From Xanthomonas euroxanthea (lineage in GTDB: Bacteria > Pseudomonadota > Gammaproteobacteria > Xanthomonadales > Xanthomonadaceae), in the NCBI RefSeq assembly GCF_900476395.1, contig NZ_UIHB01000001.1:1145385-1209384 (forward strand): a stretch of DNA of 64,000 nt, given 5' to 3'. The translations under genes were made by a program, and so were the position numbers. This document shows positions 1-18,338 of this stretch, one piece after another. The notes under the pieces were generated by a model. That model saw only the letters and a program-made list of their open reading frames with translations, was not told where the DNA came from and did not search any database. Position 1 is the first letter of the stretch, and each line of letters starts with the position of its first letter.

Positions 1-153
1 AGGTTCGAGTTGCGCAAGGTGGTCTGGCCGACGCGCCAGGAAGCCATTCGCACGACCTGGGTCGTGATTGTTGTTGTGATCATTCTGAGTTTGCTGTTGG
101 GCGGCTTCGACTTCGTCATCCAGAAGCTCACGCAGTGGTTCCTGGCTCGTTGA
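1..153 (+). CDS. secE: Preprotein translocase subunit SecE (3' end only)
   Basis: The window opens inside this gene. The last 50 codons are in frame 1 and end at TGA 151-153. SecE is the small essential subunit that clamps SecY in the Sec translocon. The visible part has the family hallmark just before the last membrane helix, a charged patch with VVWPTRQEA near its start. A hydrophobic segment of about 18 residues (roughly codons 21-38) and a short amphipathic tail follow. nusG starts 14 bases downstream, the usual secE-nusG pairing, so the two are surely cotranscribed. The start lies outside the window. Confidence 0.95.
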   Translation, partial: RFELRKVVWPTRQEAIRTTWVVIVVVIILSLLLGGFDFVIQKLTQWFLAR

Positions 154-166
154 GGAGAATCAAGCA

Positions 167-724
167 GTGAAGCGTTGGTATGTCGTTCACGCCTATTCAG
201 GCTTCGAAAAATCCGTTGCGCAGGCCCTGCGCGACCGTATCGCGCGCACCGAAATGGAAGATCGCTTCGGCGACGTCCTGGTGCCGACCGAGGAAGTCAT
301 CGAAATGCGCGCCGGCCAGAAGCGCCGGTCCGAGCGCAAGTTCTTCCCCGGCTACGTGCTGGTGCAGATCGAGACCCACGAAGAAGCCGGTATTCCGCGC
401 ATCGACAATGAAAGCTGGCATCTGGTGAAGGAAACTTCCAAGGTGATGGGCTTCATCGGCGGCACCGCCGACCGTCCGTTGCCGATCCGCGACGAAGAGG
501 CGGATGCGATCCTGCAGCGTGTGCAGGATGGCGTCGAGAAGCCGCGTCCGAAGGTGCTGTTCGAGCCGGGTCAGATGGTGCGCGTCACCGATGGTCCGTT
601 CAACGACTTCAACGGCGTCGTGGAAGAAGTCAATTACGAGAAGAGCCGGTTGCGGGTTGCCGTGCTCATCTTCGGTCGCTCCACGCCGGTCGAGCTCGAG
701 TTCGGTCAGGTCGAGAAGGGCTGA
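167..724 (+). CDS. nusG: Transcription termination/antitermination factor NusG
   Basis: This 185-residue protein has the usual NusG length. The N-terminal NGN domain (about residues 1-115, beginning [11 protein letters not shown]) binds the RNA polymerase clamp. The C-terminal KOW domain (about 125-185, with [13 protein letters not shown]) contacts Rho or ribosomal protein S10. It coordinates elongation, Rho termination and transcription-translation coupling. The start is GTG at 167, with a GAGGAG ribosome site at 152-157. It follows secE closely and is separated from rplK by a 199-base gap that holds a hairpin and a promoter. Confidence 0.98.
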   Translation: MKRWYVVHAYSGFEKSVAQALRDRIARTEMEDRFGDVLVPTEEVIEMRAGQKRRSERKFFPGYVLVQIETHEEAGIPRIDNESWHLVKETSKVMGFIGGTADRPLPIRDEEADAILQRVQDGVEKPRPKVLFEPGQMVRVTDGPFNDFNGVVEEVNYEKSRLRVAVLIFGRSTPVELEFGQVEKG

Positions 725-732
725 GGTCGGTT

Positions 733-751
733 GGGCGCCGTCTAGGCGCCC
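733..751 (+). terminator. Hairpin after nusG
   Basis: GGGCGCC and GGCGCCC form a perfect 7-bp stem with a 5-base loop (GTCTA) nine bases after the nusG stop. There is no T-run, so it is a weak or Rho-assisted terminator, or a 3'-end stabiliser. It lies directly against the -35 region of the next promoter. Confidence 0.5.
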
Positions 752-771
752 GCCTCGAATGCTGCTATAGT
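743..771 (+). promoter_or_regulatory. Probable rplKA promoter
   Basis: The -10 box TATAGT lies at 766-771. The element 17 bases upstream is poor (TAGGCG, 743-748). The ten bases after the -10 region (GCGCGGCTCG) are very GC-rich. The same string follows the -10 box of the upstream S10 promoter at 17036. GC-rich discriminators are typical of stringently controlled promoters, so growth-rate or ppGpp control is a reasonable inference. Confidence 0.55.
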
Positions 772-807
772 GCGCGGCTCGCTCACCTGGCGAACCGCCG
801 GGAATCA

Positions 808-829
808 ATGGCTGCCGCATGGCAGCCAT
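808..829 (+). promoter_or_regulatory. Leader hairpin upstream of rplK (candidate L1 target)
   Basis: ATGGCTGCC, loop GCAT and GGCAGCCAT form a perfect 9-bp stem-loop in the untranslated leader of rplK, about 95 bases before the start codon. In E. coli, protein L1 represses rplKA by binding the mRNA leader. This hairpin is a candidate for that role, but no L1 recognition motif was verified. Confidence 0.4.
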
Positions 830-923
830 CTGCGTGTGGTCAGAAACGTGAAGCCGGGACACGTGATTTCCCGGTCCGATGGGGAGCCTGCAGTCAAGGC
901 GCTAGCACCCGGAGAGTATCGAA

Positions 924-1352
924 ATGGCAAAGAAGATAACTGCTTACATCAAGTTGCAGGTCAAGGCCGGTCAGGCCAATCCTGCGCCGCCGGTCGGCCC
1001 TGCACTGGGTCAGCGCGGTCTGAACATCATGGAGTTCTGCAAGGCGTTCAACGCAGCGACCTCCAAGCTGGAGCCGGGTCTGCCGACGCCGGTGGTGATT
1101 ACCGCGTATTCCGACCGTACCTTCACCTTCATCACCAAGAGCACCCCGGCCAGCGTGCTGCTCAAGAAGGCCGCAGGCGTGACCTCCGGTTCCAAGCGCC
1201 CCAACACCGACAAGGTGGGCAAGGTGACGCGCAAGCAGCTGGAAGAGATCGCCAAGGTCAAGGAAGCCGATTTGACGGCGGCCGAGCTGGAAGCGGCAGT
1301 GCGCACGATTGCGGGTTCTGCCCGCAGCATGGGTTTGACGGTGGAGGGCTAA
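924..1352 (+). CDS. rplK: 50S ribosomal protein L11
   Basis: At 142 residues it is the standard L11 length. It builds the GTPase-associated centre at the base of the L7/L12 stalk and is needed for RelA activation. The conserved proline-rich N-terminal loop [10 protein letters not shown] lies near residues 20-30, and the C-terminal rRNA-binding half starts about residue 75. A GGAGAG ribosome site precedes ATG 924. rplA follows after three bases, so the two are translated from one message. Confidence 0.99.
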   Translation: MAKKITAYIKLQVKAGQANPAPPVGPALGQRGLNIMEFCKAFNAATSKLEPGLPTPVVITAYSDRTFTFITKSTPASVLLKKAAGVTSGSKRPNTDKVGKVTRKQLEEIAKVKEADLTAAELEAAVRTIAGSARSMGLTVEG

Positions 1353-1355
1353 GAC

Positions 1356-2054
1356 ATGGCACAGAGCAAGCGCGTTAAGGCCATTGCGGCCGCTGTCGTT
1401 CCGGGCAAGACCTATGCCTTCGAAGAGGCAATCAAGATCCTGAAGACCGTTGCCAAGGCCAAGTTCGTCGAGTCGATCGACGTTGCCGTGCGCCTGGGCG
1501 TGGACGCCAAGAAGTCCGACCAGCAGGTGCGCGGTTCGACCGTGCTGCCGGCCGGTACCGGCAAGAGCGTGCGCGTTGCGGTGTTCGCACCGGCCGGCGC
1601 CAAGGCTGACGAAGCCCTGGCCGCTGGTGCCGAGGCGGTGGGCATGGACGACCTGGCCGAGAAGATGCAGGCCGGCGACCTGAGCTACGACGTGGTCATC
1701 GCGACCCCGGACGCGATGCGCGTCGTCGGTAAGCTCGGCACCCTGCTGGGCCCGCGTGGCCTGATGCCGAACCCGAAGGTCGGCACCGTGTCGGCCAACC
1801 CGGGCGAAGCGGTCAAGAATGCCAAGTCGGGTCAGGTGCGTTACCGCACCGACAAGGCCGGCATCATCCACTGCACCATCGGCAAGGCCAGCTTCGATGA
1901 CGAAGCGCTGAAGTCGAACCTGCAGGCACTGCTGGTCGATCTGATCAAGGCCAAGCCGGCCACCTCCAAGGGGACCTACCTGCAGAAGGTGTCGGTCAGC
2001 TCGACGATGGGTCCTGGCGTGACGGTCGACCAGTCGAGCCTTGCACTGAAGTGA
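1356..2054 (+). CDS. rplA: 50S ribosomal protein L1
   Basis: This 232-residue protein matches bacterial L1, which forms the mobile stalk at the E site and represses its own operon. The family signature around [14 protein letters not shown] (about residues 129-142) is intact. It is the second gene of the rplKA pair, three bases after rplK. A near-perfect hairpin (2061-2087) follows the stop codon and may close the transcript or stabilise its 3' end. Confidence 0.99.
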   Translation: MAQSKRVKAIAAAVVPGKTYAFEEAIKILKTVAKAKFVESIDVAVRLGVDAKKSDQQVRGSTVLPAGTGKSVRVAVFAPAGAKADEALAAGAEAVGMDDLAEKMQAGDLSYDVVIATPDAMRVVGKLGTLLGPRGLMPNPKVGTVSANPGEAVKNAKSGQVRYRTDKAGIIHCTIGKASFDDEALKSNLQALLVDLIKAKPATSKGTYLQKVSVSSTMGPGVTVDQSSLALK

Positions 2055-2060
2055 GTTGAG

Positions 2061-2087
2061 GGGTCGGGCCTGTCATGGGCCTGACCC
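2061..2087 (+). terminator. Hairpin at the end of rplKA
   Basis: GGGTCGGGCC pairs with GGCCTGACCC (one G-U) just after the rplA stop. No T-run follows. It may be a weak terminator or a processing/stability element between rplKA and rplJL. Confidence 0.45.
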
Positions 2088-2603
2088 GTCGATGGAGTAC
2101 AGCATTGTTTTTCCGGCCCGGGTCACCGTGTGCTGGGAGTCCGTTCCCTCCTTTGGGGTAACGGACATTTTGAAGGCGATCGCCGGCTTGTCCGGCGGTA
2201 GCCGTCAAAGACCGCAGGCGCGGTCAGCGCAGATCGACGACGGGCACGGATGCTCGCACTGGCAAGGAGTCGCCGTCGATGCAGCGGGATCGCTTAATCA
2301 GGTTCGCAAGAGCCGGCCGGCGTAGATGGTGTCGCCCTTCTGGAGCTTTCTGGTTTACGCGCGTCTGGGACATCCCGGATCGAGCCCACTCCAGGTCTAG
2401 AACGGCCACCAAAGGAACATCGGTCGATGTTCCCGGCTTCCAGGAAGGAGGCTGCCCTGGACCGCAACCGGCAGGAGCCGCGAGCGGAGTAGTTTGAAGC
2501 GGGGATTAGGGATTCGGCATTGGGGATTTGCAGGAGCGGCTTCATGGCTTTCGACGAATCACCAATCACCAATCACCCATCCCGGCTTTAACGGAGGAGT
2601 GCA
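2088..2603 (+). promoter_or_regulatory. Long structured leader of rplJL
   Basis: About 515 bases without a gene precede rplJ. GTCCGTT (2139-2145) pairs with AACGGAC (2160-2166), extended inward by CCC/GGG. GGAACATC-GGTC-GATGTTCC (2414-2433) is a perfect 8-bp stem-loop. A degenerate palindromic repeat fills 2501-2585. In many bacteria the L10-L7/L12 complex binds an rplJ leader of this kind to repress translation, so one of the first hairpins is a likely target. I could not place a convincing promoter. Small reading frames here look random. Confidence 0.5.
2501..2585. repeat. Interspersed palindromic repeat, family A, copy 1
   Basis: The left arm is built of GGGATT-type words (2501-2530) and the right arm of AATCACC/CATCCC words (2557-2585). 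They form an imperfect inverted repeat immediately before the rplJ ribosome site. Two more members lie at 3643-3720 and 57238-57344. Confidence 0.7.
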
Positions 2604-3137
2604 ATGGCTCTCAATCTGTCTCAGAAGCAAGAAGTAGTCGCCGAGCTGGCAGACATCGCCGCCAAGGCTCACTCCTTGATCGCCGCCGAATACGCTGGCA
2701 TCACGGTCTCCCAGATGACCGCGATGCGCAAGCAGGCCCGCGAAACCGGTGTGTTCTTGAAAGTTGTCAAGAACACCCTGGCTGCGCGCGCCGTTGAAGG
2801 TACCGAGTTCGCTGTCGTCGCTGACAAGCTGGTCGGTCCTTTGCTGTACGCGTTTTCGATGGAGGAGCCCGGCGCTGCCGGTCGCCTGATCAAGGAATTC
2901 GCCAAGGGCAACGACAAGTTGCAGGCCAAGGTCGTGTCCATCGGCGGGGAACTGTTCCCGGCTGGCCACGTCGACGTGTTGGCTTCGCTGCCGACCCGCG
3001 ACCAGGCCCTGGCCATGCTGGCCCGCGTGCTGTCCGAACCGGCTGCCATGTTTGCCCGTGCCGTCAAGGCCGTGGGCGACAAGCAGGGCGGTGGCGACGA
3101 AGCCGCCGCGCCGGTCGCCGAGACTGCCGAAGCTTGA
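2604..3137 (+). CDS. rplJ: 50S ribosomal protein L10
   Basis: At 177 residues this is L10, which anchors L7/L12 dimers to the stalk and, as a complex with them, is the translational repressor of its own operon. The N-terminal rRNA-binding domain and the C-terminal helix (Ala-rich end) are complete. ATG 2604 is preceded by ACGGAGGAG. rplL follows after 54 bases. Confidence 0.99.
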   Translation: MALNLSQKQEVVAELADIAAKAHSLIAAEYAGITVSQMTAMRKQARETGVFLKVVKNTLAARAVEGTEFAVVADKLVGPLLYAFSMEEPGAAGRLIKEFAKGNDKLQAKVVSIGGELFPAGHVDVLASLPTRDQALAMLARVLSEPAAMFARAVKAVGDKQGGGDEAAAPVAETAEA

Positions 3138-3191
3138 TGTCCTAGCGTTCGCTAGAACCCCAATCCAGAAAATCATTTAAAGGTAATCACA

Positions 3192-3557
3192 ATGTCCCTT
3201 ACCAACGAACAGATCGTCGACGCCATCGCCGAGAAGTCCCTGATGGAAGTGATGGAGCTGGTCAAGGCCATCGAAGAGAAGTTCGGCGTCTCCGCCGCCG
3301 CTCCGGTCGCTGCTGCTGCAGCTGGCCCGGCCGCCGTGGTCGAAGAGCAGACCGAGTTCAACGTGGTGCTGACCAACTGCGGCGCCAACAAGGTCGGCGT
3401 CATCAAGGCCGTCCGCGCCGTGACCGGCCTGGGTCTGAAGGAAGCCAAGGACCTGACCGAAGCCGGTGGCATGCTGAAGGAAGGCGCTTCGAAGGACGAA
3501 GCCGAGAAGATCAAGAAGGAACTGACCGAAGCTGGCGCGACTGTCGAAATCAAGTAA
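3192..3557 (+). CDS. rplL: 50S ribosomal protein L7/L12
   Basis: The 121-residue protein has the N-terminal dimerisation helices (about 1-33), an Ala/Pro-rich hinge (about 36-53) and the C-terminal factor-binding domain with [12 protein letters not shown]. Multiple copies form the stalk that recruits EF-Tu and EF-G. Its codon use is strongly biased, as expected for a very highly expressed protein. An attenuator-like hairpin follows at 3600. Confidence 0.99.
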   Translation: MSLTNEQIVDAIAEKSLMEVMELVKAIEEKFGVSAAAPVAAAAAGPAAVVEEQTEFNVVLTNCGANKVGVIKAVRAVTGLGLKEAKDLTEAGGMLKEGASKDEAEKIKKELTEAGATVEIK

Positions 3558-3599
3558 GCAGTACCTTGCATCGCCAGCGTTTCATGGTGATGCACTGAA

Positions 3600-3627
3600 G
3601 GCTGGGAGCGTAAAGCTCCCGGCCTTT
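3600..3627 (+). terminator. Attenuator-like hairpin between rplL and rpoB
   Basis: GGCTGGGAGC, loop GTAAA and GCTCCCGGCC form a 10-bp stem (one G-U) followed by TTT, 43 bases after rplL. E. coli has a partial terminator at the same junction that lowers rpoBC expression relative to the ribosomal proteins. This is probably its counterpart. Confidence 0.65.
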
Positions 3628-3642
3628 GGCCGTTGATGGAAG

Positions 3643-3720
3643 GCCGGGATTTGAGAGTCGGCATTCGGGATTCGAAGGCAATCTTCGCGTATCCCCAATC
3701 TCGTCATCCCCAATCCCTGC
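3643..3720. repeat. Interspersed palindromic repeat, family A, copy 2
   Basis: The left arm (3643-3674) has GGGATT and ATTCGGGATTCG words. The right arm (3691-3720) has ATCCCCAATC words. The arms are complementary in part, so the element folds as a long imperfect hairpin in the rplL-rpoB spacer. Confidence 0.7.
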
Positions 3721-3809
3721 TTCACCGAGTTGGTAGTTGGAAGTAGCGGGAGAAGGCGTGCTGGTGCCGGCAATACCAGCGACTTCCAACTGACAATTTT
3801 GTTATTTCA

Positions 3810-3829
3810 GGGCCGCCGCGACGCGGCCC
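3810..3829 (+). promoter_or_regulatory. Hairpin just upstream of rpoB
   Basis: GGGCCGC and GCGGCCC form a perfect 7-bp stem 22 bases before the rpoB start. It may affect translation initiation or protect a processed 5' end. It has no T-run. Confidence 0.4.
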
Positions 3830-3851
3830 CCGCAGCCTAGGGTGAAGACTC

Positions 3852-8003
<4,152 letters not shown>

Positions 8004-8011
8004 TCGCGCCG

Positions 8012-8042
8012 GATCCCGGTGCCGCAACGCGGTGCCGGGATC
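8012..8042 (+). promoter_or_regulatory. Strong intercistronic hairpin, rpoB-rpoC
   Basis: A 14-bp stem (8012-8025 with 8029-8042, two adjacent G-U pairs) closes on a 3-base AAC loop. No T-run follows, so it is more likely a processing or stability element than a terminator. Confidence 0.55.
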
Positions 8043-8103
8043 TGGAACGTAAGTCCCTCGGTTTCATCTCAGATACGAAATTCCTCCGACCCGGAGATAT
8101 CAA

Positions 8104-12318
<4,215 letters not shown>

Positions 12319-12326
12319 GCGCTCCG

Positions 12327-12348
12327 ACGGCGGTCGCAAGATCGCCGT
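12327..12348 (+). promoter_or_regulatory. Hairpin after rpoC
   Basis: ACGGCGGTC, loop GCAA and GATCGCCGT form a 9-bp stem with one G-U. It stands eight bases after the rpoC stop and just before the terminator, and probably protects the 3' end. Confidence 0.4.
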
Positions 12349-12358
12349 AAGCCAAGCG

Positions 12359-12386
12359 AAAAGGAGGGCAGGAGGCCCTCCGTTTT
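12359..12386 (+). terminator. rpoBC terminator
   Basis: GGAGGGC and GCCCTCC form a 7-bp stem flanked by AAAA before and TTTT after, the classic Rho-independent pattern. Confidence 0.75.
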
Positions 12387-12427
12387 CCGGCCTTTGGATG
12401 GGCCAGCAGGGTTAGATTTCCGTGAAG

Positions 12428-12457
12428 TTGACGGAGTTTCGTCCTGCCAGCTATACT
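12428..12457 (+). promoter_or_regulatory. Promoter of the str operon
   Basis: The -35 box TTGACG (12428-12433) and -10 box TATACT (12452-12457) are separated by 18 bases. The same TTGAC/TATACT pair drives the S10 operon at 17164. Confidence 0.8.
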
Positions 12458-12467
12458 TCCCTGTCTC

Positions 12468-12498
12468 GGCGGGCCGTTTTTCGGCCTGCCTTTGTTTT
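12468..12498 (+). promoter_or_regulatory. Terminator-like hairpin at the 5' end of the str mRNA
   Basis: GGCGGGCCG, loop TTTTT and CGGCCTGCC form a 9-bp stem (one G-U) followed by TTTGTTTT. It begins only 10 bases after the -10 box, so it should lie within the first few nucleotides of the transcript. It is nearly the same as the hairpin at 17203 in the S10 leader. Confidence 0.65.
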
Positions 12499-12540
12499 CG
12501 TGCAAGGCCGTCTCGGCCTCTCAATCAGAAGAATCAACTG

Positions 12541-12915
12541 ATGACGACGATCAATCAGCTGGTCCGCAAGCCTCGGCAAGCGACCACCTACAAGAGTGCC
12601 TCTCCGGCACTGGACAAGTGTCCGCAGCGCCGTGGCGTCTGCACACGCGTCTATACCACTACCCCGAAGAAGCCGAACTCGGCCCTGCGTAAGGTTGCCA
12701 AGGTGCGCCTGACGAACCAGGAAGAGGTCATCAGCTACATCGGTGGTGAAGGCCACAACCTGCAGGAGCACTCCGTGGTCCTAATTCGCGGTGGCCGCGT
12801 CAAGGATCTTCCCGGTGTGCGTTATCACACCGTCCGTGGTTCGCTGGACGCCGCCGGCGTCGCAAAGCGCCGTCAAGGTCGTTCCAAGTACGGCGCCAAG
12901 CGCCCGAAGAGCTAA
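12541..12915 (+). CDS. rpsL: 30S ribosomal protein S12
   Basis: The 124-residue S12 starts at ATG 12541 ([11 protein letters not shown]), not at upstream in-frame codons. It shapes the decoding centre. The streptomycin-related lysines are both present, in TTTPKKPNS (about 42-43) and GGRVKDLPG (about 88), so the allele looks streptomycin-sensitive. rpsG follows after 12 bases. Confidence 0.99.
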
Positions 12916-12927
12916 GGAAACACTCCA

Positions 12928-13395
12928 ATGTCCCGTAAAGGTTCTACTCCGCAGCGCACCGTCCTGCCTGATCCAAAGCATGGCAGCGAAACCATTGCCC
13001 GCTTCATCAATATGGTGATGCAAAGTGGCAAGAAGTCGGTTGCTGAGAAAATTGTCTATGGCGCGATGGACGTCATTGGCGAAAAGAATCCGAATGCCGT
13101 CGAGCTGGTGCAGAAAGCACTGGACAACGTGGCCCCGGCTGTCGAAGTTAAATCGCGTCGCGTCGGTGGTGCTACCTATCAGGTGCCCGTCGAAGTGCGC
13201 TCCTCCCGTCGCATGGCGCTGGCAATGCGCTGGTTGATCGATTCCGCGCGCAAGCGTGGCGAGAACACCATGCCGCGCAAGCTGGCTGCAGAACTGTTGG
13301 ACGCCTCGGAAAGCCGTGGCGGCGCGATCAAGAAGCGCGAAGAGACGCACCGTATGGCGGAGGCGAACAAGGCGTTCGCACATTACCGCTGGTGA
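12928..13395 (+). CDS. rpsG: 30S ribosomal protein S7
   Basis: This 155-residue protein nucleates assembly of the 30S head and contacts the E-site tRNA. It is complete and of the short form (E. coli K-12 has 179 residues). In E. coli, S7 represses translation by binding the rpsL-rpsG spacer. Here that spacer is only 12 bases, too short for the known site, while a structured spacer follows rpsG instead. Confidence 0.99.
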   Translation: MSRKGSTPQRTVLPDPKHGSETIARFINMVMQSGKKSVAEKIVYGAMDVIGEKNPNAVELVQKALDNVAPAVEVKSRRVGGATYQVPVEVRSSRRMALAMRWLIDSARKRGENTMPRKLAAELLDASESRGGAIKKREETHRMAEANKAFAHYRW

Positions 13396-13444
13396 CCTCG
13401 TGGGCCTTGGTAACGGGGCCCTTCAGCACCATCTGAGTGCTGTT

Positions 13445-13499
13445 TGCGACGCCTTTGGCGTCGCATCCAATCCGAAGGCCGCCGAAAGGCGGCGTTCGG
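13445..13499 (+). promoter_or_regulatory. Two adjacent hairpins in the rpsG-fusA spacer
   Basis: TGCGACGCC-TTT-GGCGTCGCA (13445-13465) is a perfect 9-bp stem. CCGAAGGCCGCC-GAAA-GGCGGCGTTCGG (13472-13499) is a 12-bp stem with an internal mismatch. No T-runs follow. They could be a regulatory protein target or a processing site between rpsG and fusA. Confidence 0.55.
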
Positions 13500-13532
13500 C
13501 CATCCGAAATCCAAGAAATTGAGAGGCTCCCC

Positions 13533-15650
13533 GTGGCCCGCACCACCCCTATCGAGCGTTACCGCAACTTCGGCATCATGGCCCACATCGATGCCGGCAA
13601 GACCACCACCTCCGAGCGCATCCTGTTCTACACCGGTGTCAGTCACAAGATCGGCGAAGTCCATGACGGCGCTGCAGTGATGGACTGGATGGAGCAGGAG
13701 CAGGAGCGTGGTATCACCATCACCTCCGCTGCGACCACTGCATTCTGGTCGGGCATGGACAAGTCCATGCCGCAGCACCGCTTCAACATCATCGATACCC
13801 CCGGGCACGTCGACTTCACCATCGAAGTGGAGCGCTCCTTGCGCGTGCTCGACGGTGCGGTGTTCGTGCTGTGCGCCGTTGGTGGCGTGCAGCCGCAGTC
13901 CGAGACCGTGTGGCGCCAGGCCAACAAGTATTCCGTGCCGCGCATGGCCTTCGTCAACAAGATGGACCGTACCGGTGCCAACTTCGACAAGGTCGTCGAG
14001 CAGCTGAAGGCCCGTCTGGGTGCCTACGCCGTGCCGATGCAGGTGCCGATCGGCGCCGAAGACGGCTTCGAGGGCGTGGTCGACCTGCTCAAGATGAAGG
14101 CGATCCATTGGGATACCGCATCGCAGGGCACCACCTTCGAATACCGCGACATCCCGGCTGACCTGGTCGAGATCGCGACCGAGGCGCGTTCGTTCATGGT
14201 CGAGGCGGCTGCCGAAGCCAGCGAAGACCTGATGGACAAGTACCTCAACGAGGGCGACCTGAGCGAAGAGGAGATCCTGGTGGGTCTGCGCGAGCGCACC
14301 CTGAAGGTCGAAATCGTGCCGGTGTTCTGCGGCTCGGCGTTCAAGAACAAGGGCGTGCAGGCCATGCTCGACGGCGTCGTGCACCTGCTGCCGTCGCCGG
14401 CCGACCGTCCGCCGGTCCAGGGTATCGACGAGGACGAGAAGGAAGACACCCGTCCTGCCACCGATACCGCGCCGTTCTCGGCGTTGGCGTTCAAGATCAT
14501 GACCGACCCGTTCGTGGGCTCGCTGACGTTCTTCCGTGTCTACTCGGGCACGTTGAACTCCGGCGACCAGGTCTACAACCCGGTCAAGTCGAAGAAAGAG
14601 CGCGTGGGCCGCATCCTGCAGATGCACTCCAACAATCGCGAAGAGATCAAGGAAGTGCGCGCTGGTGACATCGCCGCTGCCGTGGGTCTGAAGGACGTCA
14701 CCACCGGCGACACGCTGTGTGCGCAGGACAAGGTCATCACCCTGGAGCGCATGGTGTTCCCGGAGCCGGTGATCTCGATGGCGGTGGAACCCAAGACCAA
14801 GTCGGACCAGGAAAAGATGGGCATGGCCCTGGGCCGTCTGGCGCAGGAAGATCCCTCGTTCCGCGTCAAGACCGACGAAGAATCCGGCCAGACCATCATC
14901 TCGGGCATGGGCGAGTTGCACCTGGACATCATCGTCGACCGTATGCGTCGCGAGTTCAATGTCGAGGCCAACGTCGGCAAGCCGCAGGTGGCCTATCGCG
15001 AAACGATCCGCAAGTCCGACGTCAAGTCCGACTACAAGCACGCCAAGCAGTCCGGTGGTAAGGGTCAGTACGGTCACGTGGTGATCGAGCTGTCGCCGAT
15101 GACCGAGGAAGATCGCAAGAGCGACAACGTCAAGGACGATTTCCTCTTCATCAACGACATCACCGGCGGCATCATCCCGAAGGAATTCATCCCCTCGGTT
15201 GAAAAGGGTCTGCGCGAGACGATCACCAGTGGTCCGATCGCCGGCTTCCCGGTGGTGGGTGTGAAGGTCAAGCTGGTGTTCGGCTCGTACCACGACGTCG
15301 ACTCCTCGGAAATGGCGTTCAAGCTGGCCGCGTCGATGGCGTTCAAGCAGGGCTTTGCGAAAGCCAGCCCGGTGTTGCTGGAGCCGATCATGAAGGTCGA
15401 GATCGTCAGCCCGGAGGATTACCTGGGTGACGTGATGGGCGACGTGAGCCGCCGTCGTGGCGTGCTGCAGGGTCAGGACGACAGCCCGTCGGGCAAGATC
15501 ATCAACGCGATGATTCCGCTGGGCGAGATGTTCGGTTATGCGACCTCGCTGCGCTCGATGAGCCAGGGCCGTGCGACGTTCTCGATGGAATTCGACCACT
15601 ACGAAGAGGCACCGGCCAACATCGCCGACGCCGTCACCAAGAAGGGCTGA
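13533..15650 (+). CDS. fusA: Elongation factor G
   Basis: This 705-residue GTPase drives translocation and, with RRF, ribosome recycling. G1 is AHIDAGKTT (residues 17-25), followed by [12 protein letters not shown] and NKMD. Domains II-V are complete, ending [14 protein letters not shown]. The start chosen is GTG 13533 after GAGAGG (13521-13526), which gives the family N-terminus [12 protein letters not shown]. Upstream in-frame codons would add unrelated sequence. tuf follows after 48 bases. Confidence 0.99.
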   Translation: MARTTPIERYRNFGIMAHIDAGKTTTSERILFYTGVSHKIGEVHDGAAVMDWMEQEQERGITITSAATTAFWSGMDKSMPQHRFNIIDTPGHVDFTIEVERSLRVLDGAVFVLCAVGGVQPQSETVWRQANKYSVPRMAFVNKMDRTGANFDKVVEQLKARLGAYAVPMQVPIGAEDGFEGVVDLLKMKAIHWDTASQGTTFEYRDIPADLVEIATEARSFMVEAAAEASEDLMDKYLNEGDLSEEEILVGLRERTLKVEIVPVFCGSAFKNKGVQAMLDGVVHLLPSPADRPPVQGIDEDEKEDTRPATDTAPFSALAFKIMTDPFVGSLTFFRVYSGTLNSGDQVYNPVKSKKERVGRILQMHSNNREEIKEVRAGDIAAAVGLKDVTTGDTLCAQDKVITLERMVFPEPVISMAVEPKTKSDQEKMGMALGRLAQEDPSFRVKTDEESGQTIISGMGELHLDIIVDRMRREFNVEANVGKPQVAYRETIRKSDVKSDYKHAKQSGGKGQYGHVVIELSPMTEEDRKSDNVKDDFLFINDITGGIIPKEFIPSVEKGLRETITSGPIAGFPVVGVKVKLVFGSYHDVDSSEMAFKLAASMAFKQGFAKASPVLLEPIMKVEIVSPEDYLGDVMGDVSRRRGVLQGQDDSPSGKIINAMIPLGEMFGYATSLRSMSQGRATFSMEFDHYEEAPANIADAVTKKG

Positions 15651-15698
15651 GTTCGCTCAGCCGCTTCTCACAAATTTTTCAATTAGAGGTAGTTAGTC

Positions 15699-16889
<1,191 letters not shown>

Positions 16890-16932
16890 GTCCTGCAATC
16901 CGGCGGCTTCGGTCGCTGGATCCGCACGAACA

Positions 16933-16958
16933 AGGGTCGGCGCAAGCCGGCCCTTTTT
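16933..16958 (+). terminator. str operon terminator after tuf
   Basis: AGGGTCGGC, tetraloop GCAA and GCCGGCCCT (one G-U) are followed by TTTT. This is a clear Rho-independent terminator. Confidence 0.85.
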
Positions 16959-17012
16959 CGTGGGCCGCGTCGGAGGTGCGTGCGCGGCCGGCGTCTTTAT
17001 CGGGTAGGGCGC

Positions 17013-17041
17013 TTGCGCATGTAAAAGTGCCTCGCTATAAT
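17013..17041 (+). promoter_or_regulatory. Upstream S10 operon promoter (P1)
   Basis: The -10 box is consensus TATAAT (17036-17041). Seventeen bases upstream is TTGCGC (17013-17018). The string after the -10 box, GCGCGGCTCG, is identical to that of the rplK promoter. Confidence 0.65.
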
Positions 17042-17163
17042 GCGCGGCTCGGTGTCCCTGGGTAGGGCGCTGAGTTACAGCGAAAAGAACGGCAGGATGC
17101 CGCTCGTGTTCGCCAGACCGGGAAGGTCGCGTTGCATGGAGCACTCAACAACTCACCTGTTGT

Positions 17164-17192
17164 TGACCGTGCTCTTGTTGCGCATTATACTT
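17164..17192 (+). promoter_or_regulatory. Downstream S10 operon promoter (P2)
   Basis: TTGACC (17164-17169), a 17-base spacer and TATACT (17187-17192) form a near-consensus sigma-70 promoter about 160 bases before rpsJ. Confidence 0.8.
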
Positions 17193-17202
17193 TTCCGTCT
17201 GG

Positions 17203-17235
17203 GCAGGCCGGTTTACCGGTCTGCCTCAGTTTTTG
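17203..17235 (+). promoter_or_regulatory. Terminator-like hairpin in the S10 leader
   Basis: GGCAGGCCGG, loop TTTA and CCGGTCTGCC form a 10-bp stem (one G-U), then CAG and TTTTT. For P2 transcripts it is at the very 5' end. For P1 transcripts it is internal and could act as an attenuator. E. coli attenuates S10 through L4 in a longer leader of different sequence. Confidence 0.65.
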
Positions 17236-17352
17236 GGCGGAGGAAATGCCCTCGTCAGCAGGATGCATGGCGATTTCATCTACGTCAGGAATATCGGGGC
17301 AGGTATCCCAGAGGCCTTGCCCGTCGCTCTTTTAACGAAGGAAGCTTCCGTC

Positions 17353-17664
17353 ATGTCGGAACAAAAGATCCGGATTCGGTTGAAGGCGTTCGATCATCGT
17401 TTGATCGACCGTTCGGCCAGCGAGATCGTCGAAACGGCTAAGCGGACCGGCGCGCAAGTGCGTGGCCCGATCCCGTTGCCGACCAAGATCGAACGTTACA
17501 CCATCCTCGTATCCCCGCATGCCGACAAGGATGCGCGTGACCAGTACGAAACCCGCACGCACAAGCGTGTGCTCGATATCGTCGACCCGAACGACAAGAC
17601 CGTGGACGCGCTGATGAAGCTCGAACTCGCGGCTGGCGTCGACGTTCAGATCAAGTTGACCTGA
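17353..17664 (+). CDS. rpsJ: 30S ribosomal protein S10
   Basis: This 103-residue protein of the 30S head is also NusE, the partner of NusB and NusG in antitermination. The start is ATG 17353 ([16 protein letters not shown]). An upstream in-frame codon at 17233 would add 40 unrelated residues. It is the first gene of the S10 operon, 11 bases before rplC. Confidence 0.99.
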   Translation: MSEQKIRIRLKAFDHRLIDRSASEIVETAKRTGAQVRGPIPLPTKIERYTILVSPHADKDARDQYETRTHKRVLDIVDPNDKTVDALMKLELAAGVDVQIKLT

Positions 17665-17675
17665 GGACTACGACC

Positions 17676-18326
17676 ATGACGAAGAAATATTCGTTGGGCT
17701 TCGTAGGCCGCAAGGCTGGTATGAGCCGCGTCTTCACCGAAGACGGCCGCTCGGTACCGGTCACGCTGATCGAAGCAACTCCAAACCGCATCGCGCAGAT
17801 CAAGACCGTCGAAGCTGACGGCTACAGCGCCGTGCAGATTACCGTTGGTGCGCGTCGTGCCGCGCTGGTCAACAAGCCGGCTGCTGGCCACTTCGCCAAG
17901 GCGAAGGTGGAAGCGGGTCGCGGCCTGTGGGAATTCCGCGTTGAAGATGCCCAGCTCGGCGATTTCGCCGTCGGCGGCGAAATCAAGGCGGACATCTTCG
18001 AGGTCGGCCAGAAGGTCGACGTCCAGGGCGTCACCAAGGGTAAGGGTTTCCAGGGCACCATCAAGCGCTACAACTTCCGTATGGGCGATGCAACTCACGG
18101 TAACTCGCTGTCGCATCGCGCGCCGGGTTCGTTGGGTCAGCGCCAGACCCCGGGTCGCGTTTTCCCGGGCAAGAAGATGTCGGGCCACATGGGCGCCGTG
18201 CAGCAAAGCACGCAGAACCTGGAAGTGGTCAAGGTCGACGTCGAGCGTGGTCTGATTGCTATCCGCGGCGCCGTGCCTGGCGCAGCTGGTGGCGACGTGA
18301 TCGTCCGTCCGGCGAGCAAGGCATAA
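17676..18326 (+). CDS. rplC: 50S ribosomal protein L3
   Basis: The 216-residue L3 nucleates 50S assembly and reaches the peptidyl transferase centre through its central loop (around [16 protein letters not shown]). It is complete. rplD begins within 12 bases, with its ribosome site overlapping the rplC stop. Confidence 0.99.
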   Translation: MTKKYSLGFVGRKAGMSRVFTEDGRSVPVTLIEATPNRIAQIKTVEADGYSAVQITVGARRAALVNKPAAGHFAKAKVEAGRGLWEFRVEDAQLGDFAVGGEIKADIFEVGQKVDVQGVTKGKGFQGTIKRYNFRMGDATHGNSLSHRAPGSLGQRQTPGRVFPGKKMSGHMGAVQQSTQNLEVVKVDVERGLIAIRGAVPGAAGGDVIVRPASKA

Positions 18327-18338
18327 GGAGAGATGACG

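Noticed and set aside
12394..12540. N-terminal extension of S12
   Set aside because: It translates the promoter-leader hairpin. The family start is MTTINQ at 12541.
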